Shown piece after piece: positions 1 through 10,802 of a DNA stretch of 64,000 bases. Positions within the stretch are counted from its first letter, which is position 1, and each line of letters starts with the position of its first letter. Position numbers and translations under genes: made by a program. The stretch comes from Parasponia andersonii (Eukaryota; Streptophyta; Magnoliopsida; Rosales; Cannabaceae), in the NCBI GenBank assembly GCA_002914805.1, contig JXTB01000094.1, forward strand, positions 804,740 to 868,739. The letters are read 5' to 3'. The notes beneath the pieces are model-generated. The model was not told the DNA's origin. It did not search any database and saw only the letters and a program-made list of their open reading frames with translations.

Positions 1-700
1 TTTTTAACTGTGGTGAAGGAAAAATCCGTTGCAGTATAAAGGAGCAGAGTCTTTGGTAAATTGTAATTTTAAAGTGTTGGAACTTGAAAAAGCTGTATTA
101 AAGTATTTGGTAAATTTTATAACTGAATTGCTATGTAAATATAAAATAACCAAAATAAACATCATTATACAATTATGCATATTTATAGAAAGAGCTTATT
201 AATATTTTTTTACAATTATGCATATTAAACATATTGAAGATATTAATACTTTTTTTTTATTTAAAAATTGATATGAAAATAAAATCAATTAAATTTATTT
301 TATTTTACTTTATTTTTATCTGAATTTAAAATTTCAATAAAGAATCAATTTGATTACTTCAAAATAATTAATATGAAGAGTATTTCAGTCGATTATGATT
401 TAAATATATTAATATTTTTTAAAAAATTGATATGAAAATAAAATAAATTAAATGTGTGGCATTTTTATTTTAAGTTAGGGTACTTTAAATGATTTATTCA
501 TTAAAAGATAGTGTAGATTCCTGCACAATCTAAAAGTCAAAATTGTCTTAGGCTAGTTTTGGTTTTTGGTTATAACTATGTCAAAAATTATTAAATAATC
601 TGATTTTCAGGTTTTATCGAATATTTTTTGGTTCACGTATTATTCGAAAGATACTGCTAACTTGTTAATAAGCTAAACCAAACTGATTTATACGACTGAT
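1..700. other. AT-rich intergenic DNA, nothing recognised
   Basis: Long A/T runs with stops in all frames. I see no gene, repeat or element boundary here. Confidence 0.6.
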
Positions 701-1600
701 TTCTTCTTTAGGACTTAAACAGTCCTCAAACTTGTGAGAGAAAGAAAGTCTTAGACGAGAAATACATTGGAATGAGATGTCCTGAAGAGAGGGGAAAAAA
801 AAAAAACAAGCATTCATTTTCCTGTAATTTACCTAAGCTCGTATGAACTGAAATAGTCAATTTATTACCAACCGTTTAGAAATATAGGAACAAGAATTAA
901 AATAGCTCAATTACTAAACTAGGGGAGAGAGTGTTAACTCCAAAAATTAGTAATGTCAGACAAGTAATTTTATAATATCGAAAATCACCAAGTCAGGTGA
1001 GTTGAGTTGTATTTTCTAATTCCTCCAATCATGTGAGACTTACAAAAATCTCTTCCATAATTTTGCTGATAAACAAATCACTAAGTTCGAAAGAGAGCGC
1101 CCATATCTCTAACAATTGCTTGTTTGCTGTCATTTTTATTTTTATTTTTTATTTTTTGGTTTATGTTTTTAAAAAGAAGTAAAATGAAGGGAAGAGATTT
1201 TCTCAAGATCTTGTTTAAAAGAATTTCAAAACCAAATATAAAATAATAGAAAGTAAAATTTGATACCCTGTATAACTTGGAAATAATATGGTTTTATTAG
1301 GTGTAAATACACTTCTATAAAATTAAGAGAATGACTGACATATAAGTGACGCACACACGATTTGCCTGGTATAAAAATGAACGATAGTCGTATTAAGTTA
1401 ATGACAATAATATTTGTATTCCATTCCAACTTGCGCTTTTGGTTGCTGACTCAGAATAGGTATTTGGTTCTATCTCACCGATCAATTTCTTTATTAAAAG
1501 CTAGTAACAATCAAAAGATCCAAAATGGTACCAAACTTTTATTCATCATGTATCTCCAATGTTTCTGTTAGGTCCAAAGTGTTAAAGTGTTGGCAAACCA
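700..1600. repeat. Diverged copy of the expansin-like B 3' flank
   Basis: This stretch matches 9640-10620, the 3' flank of the intact expansin-like gene, in the same order and orientation. Shared landmarks include ATTAGTAATGT, GCTGACTCAGAATAGGTA, GATCAATTTCTTT and ATCAAAAGATCCAAAA followed by a TTTTATTCAT stretch. With the pseudo-exon at 2926-3157 it marks an old tandem duplication of the locus. No coding exon lies in this part. Confidence 0.65.
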
Positions 1601-2890
1601 TTAGCAAAAACAATAAACTCAAGTTATTGTGAAAAAATTAACAAGTTATTATAACATCTCTGTTGGTATTATAAAATACTTGTTGCAACAAATATACAGA
1701 ATTACTAACAACGGATTTGTGTTGGTTGAAAATCTAATTTTGGAAACTTTTTATTTTGCATCTTTTGGTCTAATTTTCCTTATTAAAAATTTCTAGAAGG
1801 ATAATAAAAATTATTGTTGATGGATTTTTGTGATTATTTGGACTAAATTAATTGAGATATTTTTTCTTATTTTTTCCTCGATTAAATTTTCATTTTTAGC
1901 TTGATTCTTGCTCATTATTATCTCAAATCTTGGTTAATGATTATTGGTAGGTTTATAAGCACAATCATGGTGAATTTCGTCCATTATAGTACATATTATG
2001 TTTTCATTAAATTAATATAATTAATTTTATGAGCTGTCAGGATTTTTCGATAAAATCTATTGCAACAGATTTTACTGTTTATAGAAAGTTTTCTTATTTG
2101 ATTTTGATTGATTCTAATTAATTGTGAAATCAATTCTTGCCTTTAAAGAAAGTTTTTGCAGCTAAATTAGAGTGATTTTAACTGACTAAGAAGAGTCAAA
2201 ATCATGGACAACTTCTCTTAATGCACTTGGACACTTTTCAAGGATAATTCATGAAAGTTGTTGCAACAGATTTCTGATCGTCCAAATAAGGAATGACATA
2301 TTTCGTGGGAAATCATTTCTTTCTTATTTTTAGCCTATTCACATAAAAAGAGCACGAAATTGGGACTGGAAATTCATCTATAAAAGTTCACCAAGTCCAA
2401 GAGATTTGTATGCACTTTATTTGAGAGAAAATACTCTTTGAGAGAGCTTTTATATAAGGCATAGAGTTTGTTCTATTGTCATTGTGAGACTTAGAGAACT
2501 TTAGGATTTTTGCTTTATTTGAGTGCTTCTGTTCTTTAGAAGGAAGAACATTTTGTCTTTGAGAGGAGACATATCTAAATCAATGAATGGAGTTCACGTG
2601 TGAAGGATCAACAAAATAAGGGGAGCTCGCTAAATAAGATTGATGGAGCTGTTACAACACATTGTGGCAATTAAAAAGAATGAGCCTTTTATTGCATTTG
2701 TCAATTAGTGTTTATAATCTTGATACTTTACTAATTTATTTAATCTCTGGATATGGTCCTATGGAGTAAGAAAAGTCCGAATTACGTTAAAAACGCCTTG
2801 TGTTCATCTCTTTATTTTTATATTTTATAGTAATATATACACTCGTTGTTGGAACAACTTTTTATACACATGTTTCAATATAATTAATTA
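1601..2890 (+). mobile_element. Possible solo LTR or LTR relic
   Basis: This block sits between the duplicated 3' flank and the pseudo-exon and has no counterpart in the intact expansin locus, so it looks inserted. It has LTR-like traits: CTATAAAAG near 2379, a downstream leader-like region, and a tail (about 2745-2860) like the R/U5 end of plant copia LTRs, with GTCCGAATTACGTTAAAAA and then TTGTGTTCATC. TTGCAACA recurs several times. I could not find a convincing target-site duplication, so the ends are approximate. Confidence 0.35.
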
Positions 2891-2925
2891 ATTAATTGGT
2901 AATACTTAAAACAGATCTTTCAATT

Positions 2926-3157
2926 TCACGTGCGAGCATTAAGACAAACAGCACCATATGTCTGCAAACCAGAGGAGTCATAAGCAGTCCAAGCCTTGCA
3001 ATCTTTAGAGATGGCACTGGTAGACTGAACCCAATAAGAATACCCTGAGCTGCCTGTAGCTTGGAACCTCAACGTATACTGAGCCACTTGGTGGGTTTGC
3101 CATGTCTCAAACTGCACCAAAGGCTCTACGCATGGGCCTCCATCCATTGCAATCCTC
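2926..3157 (-). pseudogene. Decayed last exon of a second expansin-like B gene
   Basis: A splice acceptor (GCGCAG) at 3158-3163 is followed by an exon that aligns with exon 4 of the intact gene at 10803-11006: EDCNGWRPMRRAFGAV, then a TGA where the intact gene has Trp, then a one-base frameshift. The tail is then readable in another frame as LRFQATGSSGYSYWVQSTSA. It covers the C-terminal half of the CBM63-like domain. No exons 1-3 are found upstream on this strand. It cannot encode a working protein. Confidence 0.9.
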
Positions 3158-4400
3158 CTGCGCATTAACAATTTAACACAAATCATTGACTATGTATCCA
3201 ATTTTGGTAGCTACATGAACACAAAATTCAGTCAATTTTGTCCTTTGAATGTGGTTGTAAGTGTATTAATAAGAAAGCCTACATATCCAAATCATTTTGT
3301 TAGCTATATATCCACTGTCATTATAATATGAGTTGGTTTATGAAGGTATAATTTTGTTGTTACAGTCACAGCTCAACAGCTTATCTGTGCATAGGTTCTG
3401 TATGACGTCATTTAGTGATCTAATCCATATGTTGGAATATTATTTATGGACTATTGTAATTGTAGAAAAATTTGTAGGAAAATTGACATAAATAATAGTA
3501 ATTTTGACTACAATGACCCTTTAAGGAGTATTTTAAAAAATGATTTTTTTGTGTTTTAATATTTTGTGATCATGTGTGATGGAAGATCACATAATTTGTG
3601 ATTATTAATTAGTCTTTAAAAATTCATAATTTTATAGTCATAAATTGTATGATACATTGTCACATAATTTGTAATACTACTAGAAATGTTAATCTAAAAA
3701 AAACTACTAAAAAAATCATTTTGTACCAAAATAGTATTACCCAAGTCAATTTTGCATTGGCCATAAAGAGATGAACTATATTAAATAATGCAAGAGGCTA
3801 ACATTGTATTAGTTAGACTATTGAGCTAATTATTGCACTATGTTATGTTATTGGGTTTCATAAATCCAATAGGATGAAGGCATCTATGTGGAATGAGAAG
3901 CCTATAAGAGGGACATATTGAATCATCTCATTTAGTAGTGTTTTCTGGACGATTTGGCTGGTTTCACTCTCATTTAATGAGCCAAACTACGTTACAATAT
4001 ATATATACCAAACTACATTACAATATATACATATATGTATATATATAGAAAGTAAGAAAAATACGATAGTTTGTTTGATTAATATTTTATTTTTAAAATT
4101 TTTTAAAAGTTCATAATTTAATTCTTATTTTTTTATGATATAATTGGTCTTATTATTATTTTTTCATGCTATGATTAGTTGTAATATATATATGTGTTAT
4201 GTGTTAAAAATGTAAACTATAAAAAGAGTTCGTGCAAAATATTAAATGTGTACAAAATATGAGGTGTGTGCAAGCTTTCAACGTGAGAAATTCTACTTAT
4301 TATCAACCGCAACTTAAAAAAGTACATGTGATCTCAACTATGTAAGCTTATTTTTATCTACTAGCAAAACGGCTACCTCAAATGAGTGAAAGCTAGTTTG
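3158..4400. other. AT-rich intergenic DNA, nothing recognised
   Basis: This is where exons 1-3 of the duplicated expansin copy should lie, but no matching sequence is visible. There are short TA-repeat stretches around 3998-4048 and a palindromic bZIP-type core ATGACGTCAT at 3412-3421. Nothing else can be supported. Confidence 0.5.
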
Positions 4401-4960
4401 TTCATACAAAGCTATTTAGATAGTTTATACAAAATTGGTTAGCACGTTACCAATTGCGTGCGAATTGAGAAGTTAGTTAGCAGCAAATTTGATATGCTGA
4501 TACTCCAAGAAGCATATGTAACTACGTCAAATTCTTCTAGAAGATAGGTAACTCAACAAATAATTGGATAATTATCATTTAAATTATGATAATCTACTCA
4601 AATATTGATAATTCGTTTATATTTAGATAATTATTGAATAATTTATAATTATCTTATTATTTTGGGATAACTATGCTATCTAAAATAATGTATGCAGTTG
4701 TAAATGACTCGGAATCTTCATCTATAAATAGGAGACTTCAATCATATTGTAGACAAGTTCACAAACGTTTTTATTTACTGAACTGAAACTATAGCATTGT
4801 ATACATTCTCTTCATAATAAACTACAATAGATGTAGGTCATCTTTTTGGGGCTGAATCACTATAAAATCACTCTCTTTCTTTTTTAGAAAATTATGTGCA
4901 TCATCTAAAAAACTGTACGCAATTTTGGTTGGATTCGCTTTTAAAATCTGATTAATGATT
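4400..4960 (+). mobile_element. Copia-like LTR fragment (probable)
   Basis: It contains CTATAAATAGGAG at about 4721 (TATA box) followed by a short leader. From 4805 to 4870 comes a segment (TACATTCTCTTCATAATAAA, then GATGTAGGTCAT and GAATCACTATAAAATC) that resembles the R-U5 part of plant copia LTRs. No primer site or second LTR is visible, so it would be a solo or truncated LTR. Confidence 0.4.
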
Positions 4961-5754
4961 CTGTTGACAAAACCTCCGTCAACAACATGTATTATATATA
5001 CTATTGTATTTAATTTAATACTAATGATACCCTATAATAAATTTTGTTTATCAAACAAGTAATTGTGTTACATTCGAATCATCAAAATAAATATAAAGAT
5101 AAATACATTCTTTAATATTTTATATAATATTATATTTAATTTAATATTAATAATTTCTTATATTAAATTTAGTTAATTCAACATGAAAAAATTGTGCTAC
5201 ATTCTTCTCATCAAAATAATTATAGAAATAAATATATTCATTAATATTATAATATATTGAATCTAACTATAAATCAAGCTAAATGTATGAATGTAAAGCG
5301 CAATATAACAATGAGTTTATGACTATTCTCAAAACATGCAATTCTCGAAGTAACTAGGAAAAACCGAATCAAACTATGCAGATATTTGTGATGCGACTCA
5401 ATTTTTCGTGTTTTGAGTTATAGGCTTTACCACTTTAGATTTGTGTTTGACAACTTGGATTTTAAGTTTGCCAAATTTGATTGATTCAAATTTAACATTT
5501 AGTTATTTCTAAATAAATTATTTTAAAAAAAACAATTACATACTAGTGATAAAAGTATAGTCTATGAAATAAAAAGTTGAAAAAGTAACAACAAATTTAT
5601 TTAAAGTATCATATAAATTATATTACAGTGCAATATGGTTGAATCGCAAATTTTCACCAAACCGCACACCAAGGCGCCTACTGCTTTTTGAAGATGTTAG
5701 AAATTGCACCGAATTCCACATTAGTAAAACAAAATTGCACCGAATTCATTTTCT
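4961..5754. other. AT-rich intergenic DNA, nothing recognised
   Basis: No coding frame or element structure is visible. Similar AT-rich phrases recur around 5030-5120 and 5150-5240 (an ATATTTAATTTAATA..TAAATTTAGTT pattern), a weak local duplication. Confidence 0.45.
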
Positions 5755-5960
5755 ATAATATATAATATATTTACTAGCATATAAAATTCATTTACTATAG
5801 TATATAAATAATTTACTGATATATAATTAATTTACTGATATATGTCATTCATTTACCATATTATATAATTAATTTCCAATATAGATAATTAATTTACTAG
5901 TGTATATAATTTATTTACTAGTTTATATAATTTATTTATTAGTATATATAATTCATTTAC
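5755..5960. repeat. Degenerate minisatellite, unit about 23-26 bp
   Basis: Eight or so imperfect copies of ATATAATTAATTTACTAGT-like units run directly into the assembly gap. The array is the likely cause of the gap. Confidence 0.75.
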
Positions 5961-6059
5961 NNNNNNNNNNNNNNNNNNNNNNNNNNNNNNNNNNNNNNNN
6001 NNNNNNNNNNNNNNNNNNNNNNNNNNNNNNNNNNNNNNNNNNNNNNNNNNNNNNNNNNN
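5961..6059. other. Assembly gap (99 N)
   Basis: A run of N flanked by tandem repeats on both sides, so the true length is unknown. Any frame crossing it is meaningless. Confidence 0.99.
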
Positions 6060-6401
6060 ACCAAATAAGAAGAACCATAATGCTACCCACGACCCCTCTC
6101 CATGATTCATACACCAAATTGATACTTATGCATAGGTAAAAAAAAAAAAGAGCATTCTCAGACACCAAATAAGAAGAATCATAATGCTACCCACAACCTC
6201 TCTCCATGATTGCATACAGACAGACATACAGCTATACACGTCCTTTTCTACCTTTCTTACTTTTACATAAAAACTCTTCTTCTAAACATTTATCTCTCTC
6301 TGCTCTTAAACCAAGCTCCTCAAATCTCTCCAACTCCTACTTCTAATAACATTAACATTCTTTCTTTATCCTTTTTCTTCCGATCTCTATCATTCATCGA
6401 C

Positions 6402-6529
6402 ATGTCTGGCTCCGAAACATAATGCTCCTTCGTCGTCGTCTCATTTCTCTTCAGGGAATTTCTCTCCTTTGAGAGTCCAATTTGTGGCCAAATCCACCTC
6501 GAATGGAATCCTTAACAAGTTCTTCGATG
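6402..6529 (+). pseudogene. Broken tandem copy of the 7241-7582 gene
   Basis: The 5' leader and first codons are nearly identical to those of 7241-7582. An 8-bp deletion after codon 6 creates an immediate TAA (MSGSET then stop). Homology continues through [19 protein letters not shown] in the shifted frame and ends abruptly at about 6529, where unrelated sequence with a hairpin begins. The second half of the gene is missing. Confidence 0.9.
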
Positions 6530-6557
6530 TGGCCAATCTAATAGGTATTTTTTTTAG

Positions 6558-6682
6558 CCATTGGATTACCATCTAATGGTGATCCAATGGTTATAATGAA
6601 GTGCATGAAAAGACGCGCATCATTAATAGATGGTGATCCAATGGTTATAATGAAGTGCATGAAAAGACGCGCATCATTAATA
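6558..6682. repeat. Hairpin plus 54-bp direct duplication
   Basis: 6558-6590 folds as CCATTGGAT-ACCAT, a 3-nt loop, then ATGGT-ATCCAATGG with one mismatch. The right arm starts a 54-bp unit (6577-6630) repeated directly at 6631-6682 (TGGTGATCCAATGG through GCGCATCATTAATA). This block sits exactly where the truncated gene copy breaks off, so it is probably the remains of the insertion or rearrangement that broke it. Confidence 0.75.
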
Positions 6683-7240
6683 CTCTTTCTCTCTCTTACT
6701 TTTTACAATAAAAAAATGTGCATGCTAAATTTTCATTGGTCAAATTGATACCTATGCATAGGTAAAAAAAAAAAAAGAACATTCTCAGACACCAAATAAG
6801 AAGAACCATAATACTACCCACGACCCCTCTCCATAATTGCATACACCAAGTTGATACCTATGCATAGGTAAAAAAAAAAAAAAAGAACATTCTCAGACAC
6901 CAAATAAGAAGAACCATAATGCTACCCACGACCCCTCTCCATGATTGCATACACCGAATTGATACCTATGCATAGGTAAAAAAAAAAAGAACATTCTCAG
7001 ACACCAAATAAGAAGAACCATAATGCTACCCACAACCTCTCTCCATGATTGCATACAGACAGACATACAGCTATACACGTCCTTTTCTACCTTTCTTACT
7101 TTTACATAAAAAATCTTCTTCTAAATATTTATCTCTCTCTGCTCTTAAACCAAGCTCCTCAAATCTCTCCAACTCCTACTACTAATAACATTAACATTCT
7201 TTCTTTATCCTTCTTCTTCCGATCTCTATCATTCATCGAT

Positions 7241-7582
7241 ATGTCTGGCTCCGAAACATCTTCCGCTAATGCTCCTTCGTCATCGTCTCATTTCTCTTCG
7301 GGGAATTTCTCTCCTTTGAGAGTCCAATTTGTGGCCAAATCCACCTCGGATGGAATCCTTAACAAGTTCTTCGATGCAACAGAATTCGACTTCGATTACG
7401 AGCAGAGCGGGTTGTGGTCACCCCCGGTGAAGTGCAGCGTGTTCTTGAGCTCACCGGGTAGAATATTCACTGACCAAGAAATGCTTGACAAGCTCAGAAC
7501 TCTCATGGAAGCTCATAGTGGTAGAAGACATAAAATATCTTTCTGTGACCCTTTTCAAAGCCACCTAATTATATCTCGTTGA
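7241..7582 (+). CDS. Small plant protein of unknown function (113 aa)
   Basis: One exon encodes 113 residues. The N-terminus is Ser-rich (residues about 4-20). A central block has [20 protein letters not shown], then a motif [14 protein letters not shown] (about residues 47-60), then [11 protein letters not shown] and an amphipathic stretch [13 protein letters not shown] recall plant proteins of unknown function with this F-DFDYE-SGLWSPP signature, but cannot name a family or role. An upstream in-frame ATG at 7049 exists, but the 64 codons it would add lie in pyrimidine-rich leader also present before the broken copy, so I prefer 7241. There is no signal peptide or membrane segment. It is intact, unlike its sibling at 6402. 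The basic tail after residue 93 may be altered by a late frameshift. Confidence 0.65.
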   Translation: MSGSETSSANAPSSSSHFSSGNFSPLRVQFVAKSTSDGILNKFFDATEFDFDYEQSGLWSPPVKCSVFLSSPGRIFTDQEMLDKLRTLMEAHSGRRHKISFCDPFQSHLIISR

Positions 7583-7806
7583 TTGCAACATTTGTAAATG
7601 AAAAGAGAGGAGTAAAGGTCCATTTTAATATTATTAATTGACGTTGTCTTGGAACTTTGAAGTACTTGAGAATTCTCCAATTCTCCACGAGGGACCTTCT
7701 GAAGCATATTATTTTCATAAAATTTCTTTCAGCAAGATGCTTATTGTTTATGATATAATTGTGATATAATTCTATGTTTAAATAATTTAATCATATTTGA
7801 CGTTAG

Positions 7807-8466
7807 GTCTAGAATAAAAGTGGCAAAATGCGCCAGCCTGCAACCATTATTGTGGCCCGTGGCCTAGCCTAGCCCAATCTGCATTTATAATAGATTTGGA
7901 CTCGACTCAGCTTACATTAGAACGGGTTTGGATTCGGCCTGGTCTTAGGAATAAGGCCGGACTGAGCCTGTATATCTAGGCCCATCGGGCCGCCAATCTA
8001 GCCTACTCGGCCTGTCAAAATTATTTTATTTTTAATTTTTTTTAGAAATTTTTAAATAAATTTAAATACAATTTTCCAATACTTATAAATACATATTCGT
8101 TCACTTTTTTTTTTTCAAACTTTTAAATTTCAATTTAATTCTAACTAATTTTCTTAAAGTTTTTGCTTAAAACTTTTTTTATCAACTATTTAACTTATAT
8201 ACTTTTAGCTTATTTAATTATTTTTTAATTTTTATTAATAGGAAAAAACATAACATATTATTTTTTTTTATAAATTTTATTTTTAAATTTATAATATTTT
8301 TAACTAATTATACAAATAATATCTTATTTTTTTTAGATTTTTTTAATTTGGACTAAGAACTAGCCGATACGAGCCCCGTTTGGCCTGTTTCGGGCCCATT
8401 CTGGCCCTCTTTCTTAGACAATCTAGCCCGGCTTGCCCAGCCTATTTTGCCACTTCTAGTCTAGAA
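7807..8466. mobile_element. Non-autonomous hAT-type element with 8-bp TSD
   Basis: The element spans 7815-8458 (644 bp). It is flanked by a perfect 8-bp direct repeat GTCTAGAA (7807-7814 and 8459-8466). Its ends are inverted: TAAAAGTGGCAAAATG on the left and, on the complementary strand of the right, TAGAAGTGGCAAAATA, each followed by G/C-rich GCC/GGC phrases (rich in CTAGCC and GGCCC). The middle (about 8020-8340) is AT-rich filler without coding capacity. An 8-bp TSD and this GGC-rich subterminal style fit the hAT superfamily. Confidence 0.9.
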
Positions 8467-9640
8467 TGTTATAAAAAAAAAGTATACTCTTTGGTTGTCG
8501 TGTACTTATACTCGTATAGATAATCTTCCTCACGAAATGCTCTAGAAATTTTGTATCATAAATGCATATTATAGCATGAATAACTACTGAAAATGTCTCT
8601 TTTTTTTTCTCCATTATGCTTAATAATGGAATAAATCAGTCTTTAGACTAGGGAGTTCGTTAAATTTTACTCTGAATATATCAAGTTTATTAATTGATAC
8701 ACTCGAACATTTTGCTAAAAAATTTGAAAAATGGGCATTTGTTTTATAGGAGATAAAATTCAGCTATTTTGATTAAAGCCCGTACTAACATGGGAGTTTT
8801 GTTTAAACCAAACTTAGGCCACTTATTGAGAAGGCTTACTTTATATTTGCCCCGAATTATGTAGAATATCTCAATATAAACTCCTTGAACTATAAAAATT
8901 TTTAACGTTCGTCTCCAAACCATTAAAATCGTCATTATGACAGCAGTATTTATTGAAAACCCTAATGAGTATTTGTTACTAAACTGAACTAAATGACACC
9001 TGCAATTTGTTGTTTGTTTGTCGAGCAGAGTGATAATATATTCTATGAGTAGCTGATTTTGGCGCATAATAGAAGAGGTATGTGTGACAAATCATCCTAA
9101 GCACTTATCTTACGTGGTATGGGTAATATAAGTTATCACACGATAATATGACTCGAAACCCACGTATTTAGCTAAATAGTTTGTTATGAAATTGACTCAA
9201 ACTAATCCCATAAAGTTATTTAATTTTAGCAAACTATATTAAATAATTATTTCTTTAAAAAATATTTTTATGAATTTTTTGAAAATAAAATGAAAAACAT
9301 AAAATTAATGAATTAATTTGTCTTATTATAATAAAACTTAAATCAAAAAATCAAGTAAATTATATTATTTATAACTTTTTGATTCATTGATCTGAATGAT
9401 ATTTTCATTAAACATGTGACACATAGGTTAGCCTTTTACTGACATGATTTAATTAGGTTAAATACGATACGACACAAATTGCCTCAGATTGTCCCATTTC
9501 ACGGAAATGATTGGATGACTTGACCTGATTTCATTGTTAGCTCGAAAAATATGGACAAATTAAGACCAACGACCTATATTTGTATCTCTAAATAATATCC
9601 AAACTAGTTTAATGATTTGGAGAACTCATGATTTCTTCAC
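8467..9640. other. AT-rich intergenic DNA, nothing recognised
   Basis: A 107-codon frame on the minus strand (8744-9067) has no recognisable motif and AT-driven composition. I regard it as chance. Confidence 0.5.
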
Positions 9641-10299
9641 AACATAAAAAGTCCTCCGTAATATTAAAAAAAAAAAAAAAAAACAAAAGTCCCCGATACG
9701 ATCGCGTTTATGCGTTTATTAACTTGTTAAGGGAAAGAAACTATATTATAGAGTTGGAAAGAAAAGAAATAAATAAGAAGTATCCTAATATAGAAGATGA
9801 AATCTGAATTGATGTTTTAGTGGTTGCTTACCCTTGAGAAATGCACGAGGAATAGGAATCAAAATAGCATAGTTACTAAATTAAGAACAGTTTAGTGTTT
9901 TTTTCAAAGATTAGTAATGTGAAATAAGTAATTTTATACGTCAAAACCAAAACAACCAAATAGTGACAGCTAACAAAATAATCAATTCAATAAAGGAGTA
10001 ATGCAGTTTAAGAAAGTCTCCTTTTGATCTAGTCCCTTAAGACTTTTACAATTAAATTTAGGGGGCACAATATTAATTCCATACTATTAATAATTTTAGT
10101 GTTGGTCCCTCTTTCTTAAAAATATAATGAAAGATTTTAAAAAAGACAAAAGAAAAATGTTAAAGTTTGAAAAACTACTGCTCTCTGAATTTTAAAGTTT
10201 ATGGATTAACATGAAATTTTTTGCTTAGTTTTTTAGGAACCTACAAAATAGATTATAAGAGTGAATGCTTTGAACATATGGTTTAATTTTTGAAGTGGA

Positions 10300-10302
<3 letters not shown>

Positions 10303-10361
<59 letters not shown>
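10303..10361. repeat. Compound (CT)n(TA)n microsatellite
   Basis: Uninterrupted CT dinucleotides from 10303 to 10334 pass directly into TA dinucleotides to 10361. It is likely to be polymorphic in length. Confidence 0.95.
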
Positions 10362-10369
<8 letters not shown>

Positions 10370-10656
10370 CACGCAAGCATAGTTTAAAATTAAGTAATCG
10401 TACAAAGTTATGTCCAAAATCGTACTCCATTTCAACTAGCTTAGTTGATGCTGACTCAGAATAGGTACATATTTAGTTCTATTATTCTACTACAGTTACT
10501 CATAGATCAATTTCTTTGTTAAGCTTATTATTAATTGTAACCATCAAAAGATCCAAAAGAGTGCCAAGTTTTATTCATGTATCTCACCAATATTCCAAAG
10601 TACTGAAAATTCTATTCATGTATCTCACAAATATTCCAAAGTACAAAATCCCATTA

Positions 10657-10662
10657 TTTATT
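10657..10662 (-). terminator. Candidate polyadenylation signal of EXLB
   Basis: AATAAA on the minus strand lies 141 bp downstream of the EXLB stop codon, a normal distance for a plant 3' UTR. Plant poly(A) signals are loose, so this is only a candidate. Confidence 0.4.
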
Positions 10663-10802
10663 TCGCACTAACACAAACAGCACCTACGCCAACTCGGCAT
10701 ACAATATCATTCTAAGCAAACAAACACCTAAACAAGAAGGCATCTTATTTAAAAAGTGACCCTAACATAAATAGTAGCCTATTGAGAACACAAAAATAAA
10801 AG

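Larger units (their letters stand above)
6060..7050. repeat. Dispersed tandem array, unit about 104-108 bp
   Basis: Units beginning ACCAAATAAGAAGAA start at 6060, 6164, 6791, 6899 and 7003, with a partial unit from about 6745. Each carries ATAATGCTACCCAC, CCTCTCCATGATT, CCTATGCATAGGT and an A-tract. The array is split by the broken gene copy and the hairpin block (6402-6682). It forms the upstream region of both the broken and the intact copies of the small gene, which suggests the gene and its upstream repeat were duplicated together. Confidence 0.85.
9640..10802. repeat. 3' flank of EXLB, paired with 700-1600
   Basis: This downstream flank of the expansin-like gene is the intact partner of the diverged copy at 700-1600. 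It includes a compound microsatellite, (CT)16 then (TA)14, at 10303-10361. Confidence 0.6.

Noticed and set aside
1661-2860. Exact solo-LTR boundaries starting TGTTGG at 1661
   Set aside because: No matching CA end with a 5-bp duplication was found, so only an approximate LTR-like relic is reported.
5889-6168. Frames crossing the N gap
   Set aside because: They include unknown residues and minisatellite sequence, so no coding claim is possible.
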